Positions 52,413 to 61,487 of a DNA stretch of 64,000 nt are shown here, piece by piece. Position 1 is the stretch's first letter. Each line of letters starts with the position of its first letter. This DNA is from Pseudomonas sp. G2-4. Its GTDB lineage: Bacteria > Pseudomonadota > Gammaproteobacteria > Pseudomonadales > Pseudomonadaceae. The position numbers and the translations under genes are program-made. The stretch covers positions 3,286,001-3,350,000 of the forward strand of contig NZ_CP125957.1 in NCBI RefSeq assembly GCF_030064125.1, in the 5' to 3' direction. The notes beneath the pieces are model-generated. The model saw nothing but the letters and a program-made list of their open reading frames with translations, had not been told where the DNA came from and made no database searches.

Positions 52413-52957
52413 ACCTGTCCTTCAATCTGCTCAACCAGGCCATGCTGACCCAGGTCCTTCACGAGTTGCGCCTGGGTAATCTGCAACGCTGCAAAGCACT
52501 CGGACTGGGTGAAGAGGACATCTACCTGCTGCAATCCTTACCTCCTACCACATTGTCACGCCTGGCTCATGCCACCGTTCCCTGGGTTGAGGTCAAGATT
52601 GACTCGCCGGTGCTGCATCGGTTGATCGACCAGTCCGAACGCGACGAACAGAACGAGCGCCTGATCAACCGAGCGCTCAAGCTCGGTGCCAGCAGTACCA
52701 TCATGTATCAGTGCTTCGGCTTGGCACATTCGGAAACCGCCTTGCGCCGACGGCTGCTCAAGATAGAAACCCGCAAGGGCCGCCCCCAGAACTTGAGCGA
52801 AGCGCAGGAACATGCGCTCTGGCAGCGTTGGTGCCAGCTACGCGCTCAGGACAGTGCTGAGGATCAGCTCGACGCCATGATGATGTTGGCGGAGGAGCAA
52901 CAGATCAGCTTGACCGTCGTTTGGCAGCAGATCGACCATTACAGCAACGGAACATGA
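52409..52957 (+). CDS. DUF2857 domain-containing protein
   Basis: 182 residues, helical. MNLSFNLLNQAMLTQVLHEL and HATVPWVEVKIDSPVLHRLI are the family pattern known from SPI-7/PFGI-type islands, where it always lies between parB and the STY4528 gene. KLGASSTIMYQCFGLAHSET looks like a helix-turn-helix. Overlaps: ATGA with parB and ATGA with the following gene. Function not established. Confidence 0.85.
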   Translation: MNLSFNLLNQAMLTQVLHELRLGNLQRCKALGLGEEDIYLLQSLPPTTLSRLAHATVPWVEVKIDSPVLHRLIDQSERDEQNERLINRALKLGASSTIMYQCFGLAHSETALRRRLLKIETRKGRPQNLSEAQEHALWQRWCQLRAQDSAEDQLDAMMMLAEEQQISLTVVWQQIDHYSNGT

Positions 52958-54141
52958 ACACTGCCGCTTCCAGTCGTTGGCAGCGTGTTCTGCAGCAATG
53001 CACCCAGCAGTTGACTGAACGCTGGCCCGCCCACCCCACCACGGAACCACCCTCCAACCAGGCCCTGCAGGCTGGCTTTCTGTTCAGTGGCCAATCACAC
53101 GAAATCGTGCCGCGTCGCTTGCTGCTGGATTGTCGGCTGACGCCATTGGAGCGTAATGCATGGCAAGTATTTCGACTCATGCTGCAAGATCAGGGCGTAG
53201 TTACACCGCGCTATGAAGATCTGCAACCTTACCTGTCGAGCGTCCCCTACGGTGCGTCAGCCTCCCGCGAAACCATCGCTCGGGTGTTGACGATGCTCAG
53301 GTTGACGCGCTGGCTTAGCTTGGTGAGCCGTGGCCGCGATCAGCTCAGCGGGCGTCTACAAGGTTCTCTGTACGTCCTGCACGATGAGCCGTTAACCCCC
53401 GCCGAAGCCATGGAGCTGGATCAAGACTATCTGGAACTGGCCGGACATGCCCTCTCTCATGCGACCAAGGCTGTGCGAATTGTCGCCCAGCATGTTTTGG
53501 AAGAAATTCGTCAGGACACCGATATCGATTTGGGTCGACTCCCCACCCGGCTCGACAGTTGGAGCGACCATTGGACACAGCAAGGATTGGATCAGGCGAC
53601 CGATGAAGCGTTACACGATTCCGAACTGGGTGGCGATCACCGCGTTCGGAATCGTGCGGGACCCAGTTCGGAATCCGAACTGGGTCCGAACGTCAATGGT
53701 TCCAGCAGCGTTCGAAATCCGAACGCTGCCTGTACTGTATTAAAAGAAAGTATTAGTACGGTACCGCGCGCAACCCCAGCGGTGGATAACCTGCACTGGC
53801 CCGATCCGCTTCACCTGAGTCCAAGCGAGCGGCAGGCCGTCACCGTGACGCTGAACAAGCTTAAGCCCGCAGATCGGCAGGCGGTGCTCAACGAAGCGGG
53901 CGCACGATGTGCGGCAGGCAGCGTCCGCAAACCCGCGGCGTATCTGTTGGGCCTGATCCAGCGGGCGCTGAAAGGCGACTTCCGCCCTTGGGCAGGCCAG
54001 GCTGAATCGTTACCCTTTGCAGAACCGTCACCCGCTCCCCCGCGCCAACTTAGGAAAAAGGGCGAACCCGCCTCTGCCCTTGCCCAGGCGTGTCTGGATG
54101 AACTGCGCCAGCTGCGTGGCAAACGCCCTGGACGTCAGTAG
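52954..54141 (+). CDS. STY4528 family ICE replication-type protein
   Basis: 395 residues from ATG 52954, which overlaps the DUF2857 stop and so is preferred over 52921. SGQSHEIVPRRLLLDCRLTP and LTPLERNAWQVFRLMLQDQG, then PYGASASRETIARVLTMLRL (winged helix) match the STY4528 pathogenicity-island replication family. The segment around residues 225-260 (SELGGDHRVRNRAG, SSESELGP) is low complexity. The order after DUF2857 agrees with relatives. Confidence 0.85.
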   Translation: MNTAASSRWQRVLQQCTQQLTERWPAHPTTEPPSNQALQAGFLFSGQSHEIVPRRLLLDCRLTPLERNAWQVFRLMLQDQGVVTPRYEDLQPYLSSVPYGASASRETIARVLTMLRLTRWLSLVSRGRDQLSGRLQGSLYVLHDEPLTPAEAMELDQDYLELAGHALSHATKAVRIVAQHVLEEIRQDTDIDLGRLPTRLDSWSDHWTQQGLDQATDEALHDSELGGDHRVRNRAGPSSESELGPNVNGSSSVRNPNAACTVLKESISTVPRATPAVDNLHWPDPLHLSPSERQAVTVTLNKLKPADRQAVLNEAGARCAAGSVRKPAAYLLGLIQRALKGDFRPWAGQAESLPFAEPSPAPPRQLRKKGEPASALAQACLDELRQLRGKRPGRQ

Positions 54142-54285
54142 ATTTGATGCCACTGGCATCATTGTCGAGCGTCTCGAAGATTAACCATTTCGAACCAAAC
54201 CGAACACACCGCATTCAGCTTTTCGGCTGTCCTTGACCTTCATCTGTCGCAACGTCTCCGTCCAAGCCTATGCGAGGACTACACC

Positions 54286-55038
54286 GTGGCCGATCACTAT
54301 CAGCTCAACCTGGGTTCATTGCGCAGCAGCATCACGCTGACACTGCATACCCACCACGCCGCCCGAATCTGGCAAGGTCGGACCGCACGTGAAGGCGCCC
54401 ATTCGATCATGGGTATGGCCGGCTACATCAGCGTCACCAACCTAATCAAACAAGCCGCAGCGCAGGACGACCCTTACGCCGATTGGGCTATCGTGCAGCT
54501 CGAAGAAAAACTGATGCAGGCCAAAGCTGGAATGCTGGAGCTGACCCAGCAATTGGATCGGATCAGACAGGATCTGCCGACGCAGATCGACATGAGCGAT
54601 AACCTCAACATCCACCCCGTCACCTTGCCCTTGTACATCGGCAGCCAACTGGGGTTTCTCGCCGTCTACCTGCTGACTGACTACGACACGCTGGTGCGCC
54701 ACACCCTGTTGGCCCATCACACCGCCTTGATTGGTCGCAGAGACATGGAAGCGTGGATAGACGACGGTGCTCATCTGCTACGCAGCCTGTTCGGCCAGGC
54801 GCAGCGTTATCGACTTGCAGGTGTCACACGCGATGATATGGCCGCAAACAATGCCCGCGCACTGGCGGCCAAGGAAAAGTTTGGATTGCCCCCCATCGAC
54901 ATCCTTGAAGGGCATCGCCGCTCCCAATTCGCGCCACCCATTATTCGTCGTGGTGCTGTGGCAGTCGATGGCGCTGACGCGTTGGCAGAGAAAGCAGTAG
55001 AGCCATCCGCGACAGTCGATGAGCCGGAGGACGTATGA
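54286..55038 (+). CDS. PFL_4669 family integrating conjugative element protein (TIGR03761)
   Basis: 250 residues starting at GTG 54286, with AGGA seven bases upstream. LGSLRSSITLTLHTHHAARI, IWQGRTAREGAHSIMGMAGY and LYIGSQLGFLAVYLLTDYDT are the signatures of this ICE-only family. DHLLRSLFGQAQRY-like sequence follows. Function is unknown; it is always near ssb and topB in such elements. It overlaps the DUF3158 gene by four bases. Confidence 0.9.
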   Translation: MADHYQLNLGSLRSSITLTLHTHHAARIWQGRTAREGAHSIMGMAGYISVTNLIKQAAAQDDPYADWAIVQLEEKLMQAKAGMLELTQQLDRIRQDLPTQIDMSDNLNIHPVTLPLYIGSQLGFLAVYLLTDYDTLVRHTLLAHHTALIGRRDMEAWIDDGAHLLRSLFGQAQRYRLAGVTRDDMAANNARALAAKEKFGLPPIDILEGHRRSQFAPPIIRRGAVAVDGADALAEKAVEPSATVDEPEDV

Positions 55039-55553
55039 AGCCCCTGATCCGAACTCAACCAATGCCCCTCGATACGCTAACACCGGATGCCTATCGACAG
55101 CTCGAACATGCTGCCTCCCTAAAAGGCCTTTTAAAACCTTTAAAGGGTAAGGGGGAGGTGGAATACCTGGCGCAGGGGGCGAGGGAAACCGAGACGCAGT
55201 TATGTCGCCTGATGGAGTCTGTGGCGCAGCAGGCCGGACAACCTCCTTATTCGCTGCTGGATATTCGATTGGTGCTGCAGAACACCAGTGCGGGCAGCAC
55301 CTTTTTGCGATGGCGCACCCGTGACTTCGCTCGTATGGGCGTTGCGGTCTGGGAACGTCAGGTCTCCAACAAGGCCTTGCCGCAAGTCATACGCGAAGGA
55401 TTGCACCGTTTCGAATGCAATCGCATTGCACTGAACTTGCAGATGAGCGTGGTGCATTCGCTCTACCGTCAGGCGTCAACCTGCGCGATCAAAATGGCCA
55501 GCGCCGAACGGCTGCTGCGCCAGCTCACACCAGCAGCGGAGATATCACAATGA
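55035..55553 (+). CDS. DUF3158 family protein
   Basis: 172 residues: LTPDAYRQLEHAASLKGLLK, LKGKGEVEYLAQGARETETQ and LRWRTRDFARMGVAVWERQV match DUF3158, a family restricted to ICEs of this type. It lies between the PFL_4669 gene (four-base overlap) and ssb (ATGA overlap). The arginine-rich surface suggests nucleic acid contact, which is inference. Confidence 0.87.
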   Translation: MKPLIRTQPMPLDTLTPDAYRQLEHAASLKGLLKPLKGKGEVEYLAQGARETETQLCRLMESVAQQAGQPPYSLLDIRLVLQNTSAGSTFLRWRTRDFARMGVAVWERQVSNKALPQVIREGLHRFECNRIALNLQMSVVHSLYRQASTCAIKMASAERLLRQLTPAAEISQ

Positions 55554-56020
55554 GTACCTTTTTCGTCGGCGAAGGCAACATCGGCAGTGCGCCAGAGTTC
55601 CAGGAGTTCCCATCAGGCAATGACGAGCCACGGCGTTTGCTGCGCCTGAATGTGTACTTCGACAACCCCGTGCCACGCGATGGCAGCTATGAGGATCGAG
55701 GCGGCTATTGGGCGCCGGTCGAGCTCTGGCACCGCGAGGCTGAGCACTGGAGCACGCTGTACCAGAAAGGTATGCGTGTACTGGTCGAAGGCCGCACGGT
55801 GCGCGATGAGTGGGAGGACAGCGAAGACAACGCACGGGTCACCTTCAAGATTGAGGCGCGTCGTGTCGGCATCCTGCCTCACCGCGTGCAGAACGTGGTC
55901 ATGCGGGAGCGCTCTAGTGAGTCAGCCTCGTCTGCGGCTCCCGTCGGGCAGGCTACAGACCAGGCCAGCTCGCCTGCGTCGAAGTCCAAAAAGCGCAGAG
56001 GGCAGCCACCATCGGCATGA
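55550..56020 (+). CDS. ssb: Single-stranded DNA-binding protein (ICE type)
   Basis: 156 residues. The OB-fold core reads MSTFFVGEGNIGSAPEFQEF, RLLRLNVYFDNPVPRDG, GGYWAPVELWHREAEHWSTL and KGMRVLVEGRTVRDEWEDSE, followed by a flexible tail with KSKKRRGQ instead of the usual acidic DxDxPF tip. It should coat single-stranded DNA during transfer or excised replication. ATG 55550 overlaps the DUF3158 stop. Confidence 0.9.
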   Translation: MSTFFVGEGNIGSAPEFQEFPSGNDEPRRLLRLNVYFDNPVPRDGSYEDRGGYWAPVELWHREAEHWSTLYQKGMRVLVEGRTVRDEWEDSEDNARVTFKIEARRVGILPHRVQNVVMRERSSESASSAAPVGQATDQASSPASKSKKRRGQPPSA

Positions 56021-56242
56021 CGGGCTTGAGGCATAAAAATTGCGCCTTTGCGCGAAGTGCCTGGCCTGTCATTACTCGCTGCTCGTGAAGCACTGTCGTC
56101 CACGTGACTATAAGGTAGTAGCCTCATCCCCAATCAAGACTGCCCTCACCGACTAATATGAGGAACCTGTCATTCAGGTTTCTCATAGCTCGCCACTGTT
56201 GTTTCCAACAACGCTGCTCCGAACTCAACCCGGAGCAATTCT

Positions 56243-58213
56243 ATGCGTCTCTTTCTCTGCGAGAAACCCTCCCAAGGTCGTGACATCGCCAAGGTTCTCG
56301 GAGCCAGCCGACGTGGCGACGGTTGCTTGATCGGCCCCGATACAACCGTCACCTGGTGTATCGGTCACCTGCTGGAGACGGCCCCACCTGAAGCCTATGG
56401 CGATCAGTACAAAACTTGGTCGTTGGATCATCTACCGATCATTCCCGCGCAGTGGAGGGTTGAGGTCAAACCCAAGATCGCAGCACAGTTCAAGGTCATC
56501 AAACGCCTGCTTAGCGAAGCTAGCACCGTCGTTATCGCCACCGATGCCGATCGTGAAGGTGAGATGATTGCCCGCGAATTACTGGAGCGCTGTAACTACC
56601 GAGGCCCTGTTCAGCGCCTCTGGTTGTCCGCACTCAACGAGGCATCGATTCACAAGGCACTGTCCTCGCTAAAGTCTGATCAAGAAACCTTTCTGCTCTA
56701 CCACTCAGCCCTCGCCCGCAGCCGCGCCGATTGGCTGATTGGTATGAACCTCAGTCGTTTGTTTACCCTCCTGGGACGGCGGGCGGGTTATGACGGCGTA
56801 CTGTCGGTTGGACGCGTCCAAACGCCCACTTTGCGCTTGGTGGTTGATCGAGATCGTGCGATTGCCAGCTTCGTCTCGGTGCCGTACTGGGTGGTGAATG
56901 TGCACCTGTCCTCAATGGAGCAACAACCATTCATCGCATCGTGGATACCACCAAGCTCAGGACGTGACGAAGCCGGTCGCTGCTTGCAGCAGGCGCTCGC
57001 AAGTCAAGCCCTCCAAGCGATTTCTAGCAGCAAGACCGCCACCGTAGTCTCGCTGCAGACTGAGCATTTGCGCGAAGCGCCACCCCTGCCCTTCGACCTG
57101 AGCACACTGCAAGAAGTCTGCTCACGCAAGCTGGGACTCGGCGCTCAGGAAACCCTGAACATCGCCCAAGCCTTGTATGAAACCCACAAAGCCACCAGCT
57201 ATCCGCGCAGCGATTGCCGTTATTTGCCAGAGAGCATGTTCAACGAGGTATCTGCGGTATTCGATGCCCTGCTCAGAATGGATCCCGCGTTACGCCCAGC
57301 GCTCGCAAGCGTCGATCGATCATTGCGTTCACGAGCATGGAACGATGCCAAGATCACCGCGCACCACGCCATCATCCCCACCACCGGGCCGGCGAACCTT
57401 GGGCGGATGTCTGAACAAGAGCGCCAAGTCTACGAACTGATTCGTAGCCACTACCTCGCGCAATTCCTGCCGCATCACGAGTTTGATCGAACCGAGGTCG
57501 AACTGGAGTGCGGCGCCGAGTGTTTGACTGCGGTTGGCAAACAGATCCTCGTCCAAGGCTGGAAAGGCTTGCTCTCCGACAGCGCCGAAGACGATGAACC
57601 CAGTCAAAAATCTCAGGTGCTGCCCGCCCTACAACAGGGTACGCGGTGCGCAGTGGACGACCTCGAACTCAAGTCCATGCGCACCGCTGCGCCCAAATCG
57701 CTCACCGAGGGCGATCTGATCAAGGCGATGAAAAACGTCGCCAAGCTGGTCAACGACCCGCGCCTTAAACAGAAACTTCGGGACACCACCGGTATCGGCA
57801 CCGAAGCCACACGAGCTGGCATCATCAAGGGGTTGATTGATCGCGGTTACTTGCTGAAGAAAAAACGTGCATTAACGGCCTCCGCAGCGGCCCATACCCT
57901 GATCGAAGCGGTACCCGCAGCAGTCGCAGATCCGGGTATGACCGCGATCTGGGAGCAAGCGCTGGATGAAATCGAAGCGGGACGTCTGACCTTGGATGCA
58001 TTCGTTGCCAAGCAGGCACACTGGATTACGCAGCTGATCGCAAACTGCGGAGCGCTTACCTTGTCGGTACCGGTCGAAGCCGGGCCTGTCTGCCCCATTT
58101 GCAACGCCTCAATGCTCAGGCGGAAGGGAAAATCAGGGCCGTTCTGGTCATGCTCCCACTACCCAGACTGCAAAGGCACTGTGCCGATCAGCAAAGGTAC
58201 GCGACACCCATGA
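56243..58213 (+). CDS. topB: DNA topoisomerase III (ICE-encoded)
   Basis: 656 residues: Toprim domain (LFLCEKPSQGRDIAKVLG at the start, DADREGE at 101-107), type IA core with the catalytic Tyr320 in ATSYPRSDCRYLPE, TTGIGTEATRAGIIKGLIDR, and a C-terminal zinc finger (CPICNASML ... CSHYPDC). It would decatenate the circular ICE or transferred DNA. Chromosomal TopB is longer; this is the accessory form. ATG 56243 follows CCCGGAGC. A 222-bp gap separates it from ssb. Confidence 0.95.
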   Translation: MRLFLCEKPSQGRDIAKVLGASRRGDGCLIGPDTTVTWCIGHLLETAPPEAYGDQYKTWSLDHLPIIPAQWRVEVKPKIAAQFKVIKRLLSEASTVVIATDADREGEMIARELLERCNYRGPVQRLWLSALNEASIHKALSSLKSDQETFLLYHSALARSRADWLIGMNLSRLFTLLGRRAGYDGVLSVGRVQTPTLRLVVDRDRAIASFVSVPYWVVNVHLSSMEQQPFIASWIPPSSGRDEAGRCLQQALASQALQAISSSKTATVVSLQTEHLREAPPLPFDLSTLQEVCSRKLGLGAQETLNIAQALYETHKATSYPRSDCRYLPESMFNEVSAVFDALLRMDPALRPALASVDRSLRSRAWNDAKITAHHAIIPTTGPANLGRMSEQERQVYELIRSHYLAQFLPHHEFDRTEVELECGAECLTAVGKQILVQGWKGLLSDSAEDDEPSQKSQVLPALQQGTRCAVDDLELKSMRTAAPKSLTEGDLIKAMKNVAKLVNDPRLKQKLRDTTGIGTEATRAGIIKGLIDRGYLLKKKRALTASAAAHTLIEAVPAAVADPGMTAIWEQALDEIEAGRLTLDAFVAKQAHWITQLIANCGALTLSVPVEAGPVCPICNASMLRRKGKSGPFWSCSHYPDCKGTVPISKGTRHP

Positions 58214-58257
58214 CGCGCCATTGGTGATCACCACAATCTTGGAGTTGATGTACAGGG

Positions 58258-58515
58258 TCAGTGCGTCATCAATGGAGGCTGATCTTTCTCCAAGTCACTT
58301 AGCGGTTGTCCGATTTCACGGGCCAAAGCGATGCCTGTCGCGATCCATATCTGCCCCAGTTCGTTGAACGCTTTCAGGTGAGCAGGATCTTCGTTGAGCC
58401 AATGAACAAGGCTGTCGAGGTGTGCGGGGTTATCAGGGCAATCATGGATCTTGATGAACAGCTCCAGTGTTCGATCCCAGATCAGGTCCATGACGTCCTC
58501 GCGCTGCTCATCCAT
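58258..58515 (-). CDS. Orphan FecR-like N-terminal (DUF4880) protein
   Basis: 85 residues starting MDEQREDVMDLIWDRTLELF and containing LDSLVHWLNEDPAHLKAFNELGQIW-type sequence, which fits the WL-x-x-xPxHxxAF-x-x-x-xxW motif of the cytoplasmic N-terminal domain of FecR anti-sigma proteins. No membrane or periplasmic part and no sigma-factor gene is present. It is antisense to the ICE operon direction. ATG 58515 chosen for AAGG at 6-base spacing. Confidence 0.7.
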   Translation of the reverse strand: MDEQREDVMDLIWDRTLELFIKIHDCPDNPAHLDSLVHWLNEDPAHLKAFNELGQIWIATGIALAREIGQPLSDLEKDQPPLMTH

Positions 58516-58724
58516 GCTCAACCTTGCCTCCGTTTGGCCCTATCAGACCGCTCAGTCTCACTGGTCACTTCGGGCTCTGATCCTTGGAGGAATAGATGTC
58601 ACGTCGCGACAAACAGCAATTTCAGTCAATATAACAACCCTTTAAGTCGATACTCAACCGTTAAGGATGTTCATGTCAATGGGTCTTTGCTCAACCATTC
58701 GGGTTGAATTGGAGAACTCATCAC

Positions 58725-59066
58725 TTGGCATATAAACATCCTACCCAAGCCCAAATCGGACGCATGATCGCGAAGCACCGCACTCAGCGTAATCTGACCC
58801 AGGAAGAAGTGGCTGAACGCTTGGGGATCGGCAGCGAAGCCATTTCGCGCCTTGAGCGGGGTGTGGTGGAGCTTTCCGTGGTCAAGCTGATGCAACTGGC
58901 GGACATCTTCGACTGCCGGATGGATGAACTGCTGACGGAGTCGAGCAATCGTCCCAACGACCAGGGCCAGATGATCGCGGGACTACTGAGCAGCCTTCAA
59001 GAAAGCGACCGTGCCTTTATCCTGTCGACCGTCGAACAGCTGGCCGCTCACCTCAGTAGCAAATAA
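58725..59066 (+). CDS. XRE family transcriptional regulator
   Basis: About 113 residues. AQIGRMIAKHRTQRNLTQEE and VAERLGIGSEAISRLERGVV make a standard HTH_3 domain (about 10-65), followed by a short C-terminal helix pair (LSSLQESDRAFILSTVEQLA). I take TTG 58725, with GGAG upstream; TTG 58704 would add seven residues. It is divergent from the FecR-like gene and could control it or the following ICE block. Confidence 0.85.
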   Translation: MAYKHPTQAQIGRMIAKHRTQRNLTQEEVAERLGIGSEAISRLERGVVELSVVKLMQLADIFDCRMDELLTESSNRPNDQGQMIAGLLSSLQESDRAFILSTVEQLAAHLSSK

Positions 59067-59932
59067 CCTCTGCGCCCACTGGCTTGACGTCGTCACACCC
59101 GCTCTGCTGTAGTGCCTCAGGATCATCGCTTACGGCGACCCAAGACCGATTCGCTCCGGGTAGCTCGGTCGGACTCCTTGAGTTCGGAGCCTTCTCTTCT
59201 GCGGAATTCCGTTCCCGTTTTGTGCTCGACCTGATCGTGGTGGCGGATGACCACTGTTGCCTCTGCCAGGCATCAGCGGTCATCCGCTACGGCGATCGCA
59301 TTCAGTCCCGGAGCCCGCCGGGGAAACACTGGGCACCCTTTGTGCGCGGATGCGTGCCAGCGTGTTCCGACCCAGGCCACGACAAGGGTCGGTTGGCGGA
59401 TCATGGCGCAGTTAAATCAAGTTTTGCGAGGAGCTTGTCGACTGCGTCAGACTGCCTAAGGTGGCTTTTCTCTTCCTCGCCTGGCACCCCGTCAGGCCCA
59501 CTCTTCACTTTCTTCAGTCCAGTAATTTCCACTGTATTCCGGCCATAAAAAACCGGCTTGCGGCGTCTTGACGCTCCCCTATGACAGGCTTATACAAAGG
59601 GTGTGGTTCGCTGTCGTTGACAGCCCAGCCCAGGTAGCTTGAACCTTCAAGGCTACGCCACGCTTGTGGTGGTTTACCCAAGTGCGATCAGCGTTCGGAG
59701 GCTCGCACGATTACCGCTTTAGCGGTGATGAATGCCTACTACCCCAGGTCCGCGGACCACTGCTGCGGATTCTCTTTTGCTACACCGCTATTCCCCCGGT
59801 GCATCGTTCTGTTTGTCATTGGCTCGCCGGTGGCGTGTCGTCATCGCTTGCCTTCACCTTACCCACCCTGACGGGGCTCACTTCCCCGTCTGGGGTTGTG
59901 CGTCGCCGTTTTCCCCTGAAAGGAGAACCACC
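59067..59932. other. Long noncoding ICE segment with inverted repeats
   Basis: About 870 bp without a credible gene inside an otherwise dense ICE operon. It contains a strong hairpin at 59634-59656 (GTAG CTTGAA CC TTCAAG G CTAC), the palindrome ACCGCTTTAGCGGT near 59714 and AGGTCCGCGGACC near 59747. It lies directly before the STY4534 gene. Possible roles are promoter/leader RNA, oriT or vegetative origin. Confidence 0.5.
59634..59656. repeat. Strong inverted repeat in ICE noncoding segment
   Basis: GTAGCTTGAA and TTCAAGGCTAC pair as a 10-bp stem with one bulged G and a two-base centre. There is no T run, so it is not a normal terminator. Candidate protein-binding or nicking-region element. 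Confidence 0.55.
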
Positions 59933-60514
59933 ATGGCCCACGCCAACCAATCCCAAGAAGCGACCACTTACTTCAATCTGCACACCGTCGGCATCGGCTA
60001 CCTCAACCGTGTCCGCGAAGTACAAGTCCGCCGCGGCCAGCCATTCATGGCCTGCGATATCGCCGCCCTGCACGGTGCCACCGATGCGGTCGAGTACACC
60101 CGCTTCGACTGCAAAGTCGCTGGAGGCGAAGCTGAACGCTTGATTCGTCTCTATATGGACGCCGTCAAAGCCGAGAAAAAGGTCTTGCTGTCGTTCCGTA
60201 TCGGCGACCTGTGGATCGAACCATTTCTCTATGAGAAAGGCGCTAAACAAGGCCAGCCGGGCGCCAGCCTGAAAGGTCGTCTGCTGTACATCGACTGGAT
60301 CAAAGTCAATGGCACGTTCGAGTACAAAGCGCCTGCCAGGCAGGAGGCAACAGCACCTGCTGAGCAAGCGCCAAACAGTGAGCCATCCCCAACCTCGGCT
60401 GATGCCGAAGCTGAGGATACCGACAACCCAACAGAGTCCAGGATTGAGCCTGAATCTGCACCCACTCCCCGCACAGCCCGCCGTGTCGCCACCCGTACTG
60501 TTCAGCCCGCCTGA
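59933..60514 (+). CDS. STY4534 family ICE replication protein
   Basis: 193 residues: ATTYFNLHTVGIGYLNRVRE, VQVRRGQPFMACDIAALHGA and VEYTRFDCKVAGGEAERLIR are the family hallmarks. A C-terminal tail (residues 140-193) is disordered with Pro, Glu and Ala. RBS AGGAG lies 8 bases before ATG 59933. It is followed by a rho-independent terminator. The family is found only in SPI-7/PFGI-type islands. Confidence 0.9.
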   Translation: MAHANQSQEATTYFNLHTVGIGYLNRVREVQVRRGQPFMACDIAALHGATDAVEYTRFDCKVAGGEAERLIRLYMDAVKAEKKVLLSFRIGDLWIEPFLYEKGAKQGQPGASLKGRLLYIDWIKVNGTFEYKAPARQEATAPAEQAPNSEPSPTSADAEAEDTDNPTESRIEPESAPTPRTARRVATRTVQPA

Positions 60515-60537
60515 ACAATCCACGATGTTTACATCAA

Positions 60538-60562
60538 GGCGCTCAATCGAGCGCCTTTTTTT
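60538..60562 (+). terminator. Rho-independent terminator
   Basis: GGCGCTC, loop AATC and GAGCGCC followed by seven T (60556-60562). It ends the STY4534 transcript 23 bp after its stop. Confidence 0.85.
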
Positions 60563-60584
60563 CAATCAGCACAGGAGAACCAAT

Positions 60585-60842
60585 ATGGAATCCTTCTGGC
60601 TTTGCGACGATTGCCTGTTCGCTGCGGCTTACGAGGACTACAGCACGTTATCGCTCTATTACACGACGGATGAGGTCGAGGAACGCATCGCCGGTCTCCA
60701 TCGTGGGCTGGTTCGGCTAATGCCCATCAGTGCCGACTTCGATCCCGAAACTGGCCGTGGAATAAGAACCTTTTCCCCATTGCCCTGCAACGGTTGTGAT
60801 TCACACCTGAACGGACAACGCCACCGATTCACTCAGCTGTAA
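60585..60842 (+). CDS. Small ICE protein with CxxC pairs
   Basis: 85 residues: [20 protein letters not shown] at the start and [20 protein letters not shown] at the end. The two CxxC pairs should bind zinc. AGGAG lies upstream of the ATG at 60585. The conserved tail (LPCNGCxSxLxGxRHRF) is common in ICE proteins of this locus. Function unknown. Confidence 0.75.
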   Translation: MESFWLCDDCLFAAAYEDYSTLSLYYTTDEVEERIAGLHRGLVRLMPISADFDPETGRGIRTFSPLPCNGCDSHLNGQRHRFTQL

Positions 60843-60940
60843 ACAGCGCGTCATCGGGCAATGCGTCACTCTATATCCACCTCGGGGACAACACTCCCCT
60901 TGGGTGTGTACCCCCGGATTGTTCCCTTCGGAGGCCTCCC

Positions 60941-61435
60941 ATGAGCACCCAACTCACCCTCATCGAAACCTCGAATGTCGTGGCTGATCGTATCGTCCTA
61001 GAAAACCAGCTGATCGACGAAGCGCTGCACATTCTGGATCGACGACTGTTCACCCGCGGCCCCAGCCTGACGTCACCTGACGCCGTGGCCTCATACCTAA
61101 AACTGCATGTTGCACCTCAAGAGCATGAGGTTTTCGGTGTGATGTTTCTCGATACCCGCCATCGCGTTCTGACATTCGAGATCCTCTTTCACGGGAGCAT
61201 CGATGGCGCCAGCGTTTACCCCCGCCAAGTCGTCAAGCGCTCCTTAGCGCATAACGCAGCAGCCGTCATTTTTGTTCACAACCACCCTTCGGGATGTACA
61301 GAACCCAGCCAGGCAGACCGCGTCTTGACCGCACGGTTGAAAGAGGCTTTGGCCTTGATCGAGGTTCACGTACTGGATCACTTCATCGTGGGTGAAGGTC
61401 GCCCACTTTCTCTTGCCGAATACGGTTGGCTTTAA
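60941..61435 (+). CDS. radC: RadC family JAB/JAMM-domain protein
   Basis: 164 residues. The JAMM metalloprotease-like motif is complete: E63 in [17 protein letters not shown] at 113-118 with H113 and H115, and D126 in [29 protein letters not shown] sequence precedes it. Such RadC-like proteins are frequent on ICEs, and no repair role has been confirmed. GGAGG lies 9 bases upstream of ATG. Confidence 0.92.
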   Translation: MSTQLTLIETSNVVADRIVLENQLIDEALHILDRRLFTRGPSLTSPDAVASYLKLHVAPQEHEVFGVMFLDTRHRVLTFEILFHGSIDGASVYPRQVVKRSLAHNAAAVIFVHNHPSGCTEPSQADRVLTARLKEALALIEVHVLDHFIVGEGRPLSLAEYGWL

Positions 61436-61442
61436 CCCTTAC

Positions 61443-61460
61443 AGGCGCCTTCGGGCGCCT
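61443..61460 (+). terminator. Hairpin after radC
   Basis: AGGCGCC TTCG GGCGCCT is a perfect 7-bp stem with a stable TTCG tetraloop. It is followed by TGTTCATTTT, a weak T-rich tail. Confidence 0.65.
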
Positions 61461-61487
61461 TGTTCATTTTCATCTTGGAGAATAGTC

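Noticed and set aside
59816..60565. A 249-residue minus-strand frame opposite the STY4534 gene
   Set aside because: The plus-strand protein has family hallmarks and a good ribosome site; the minus frame is a shadow.
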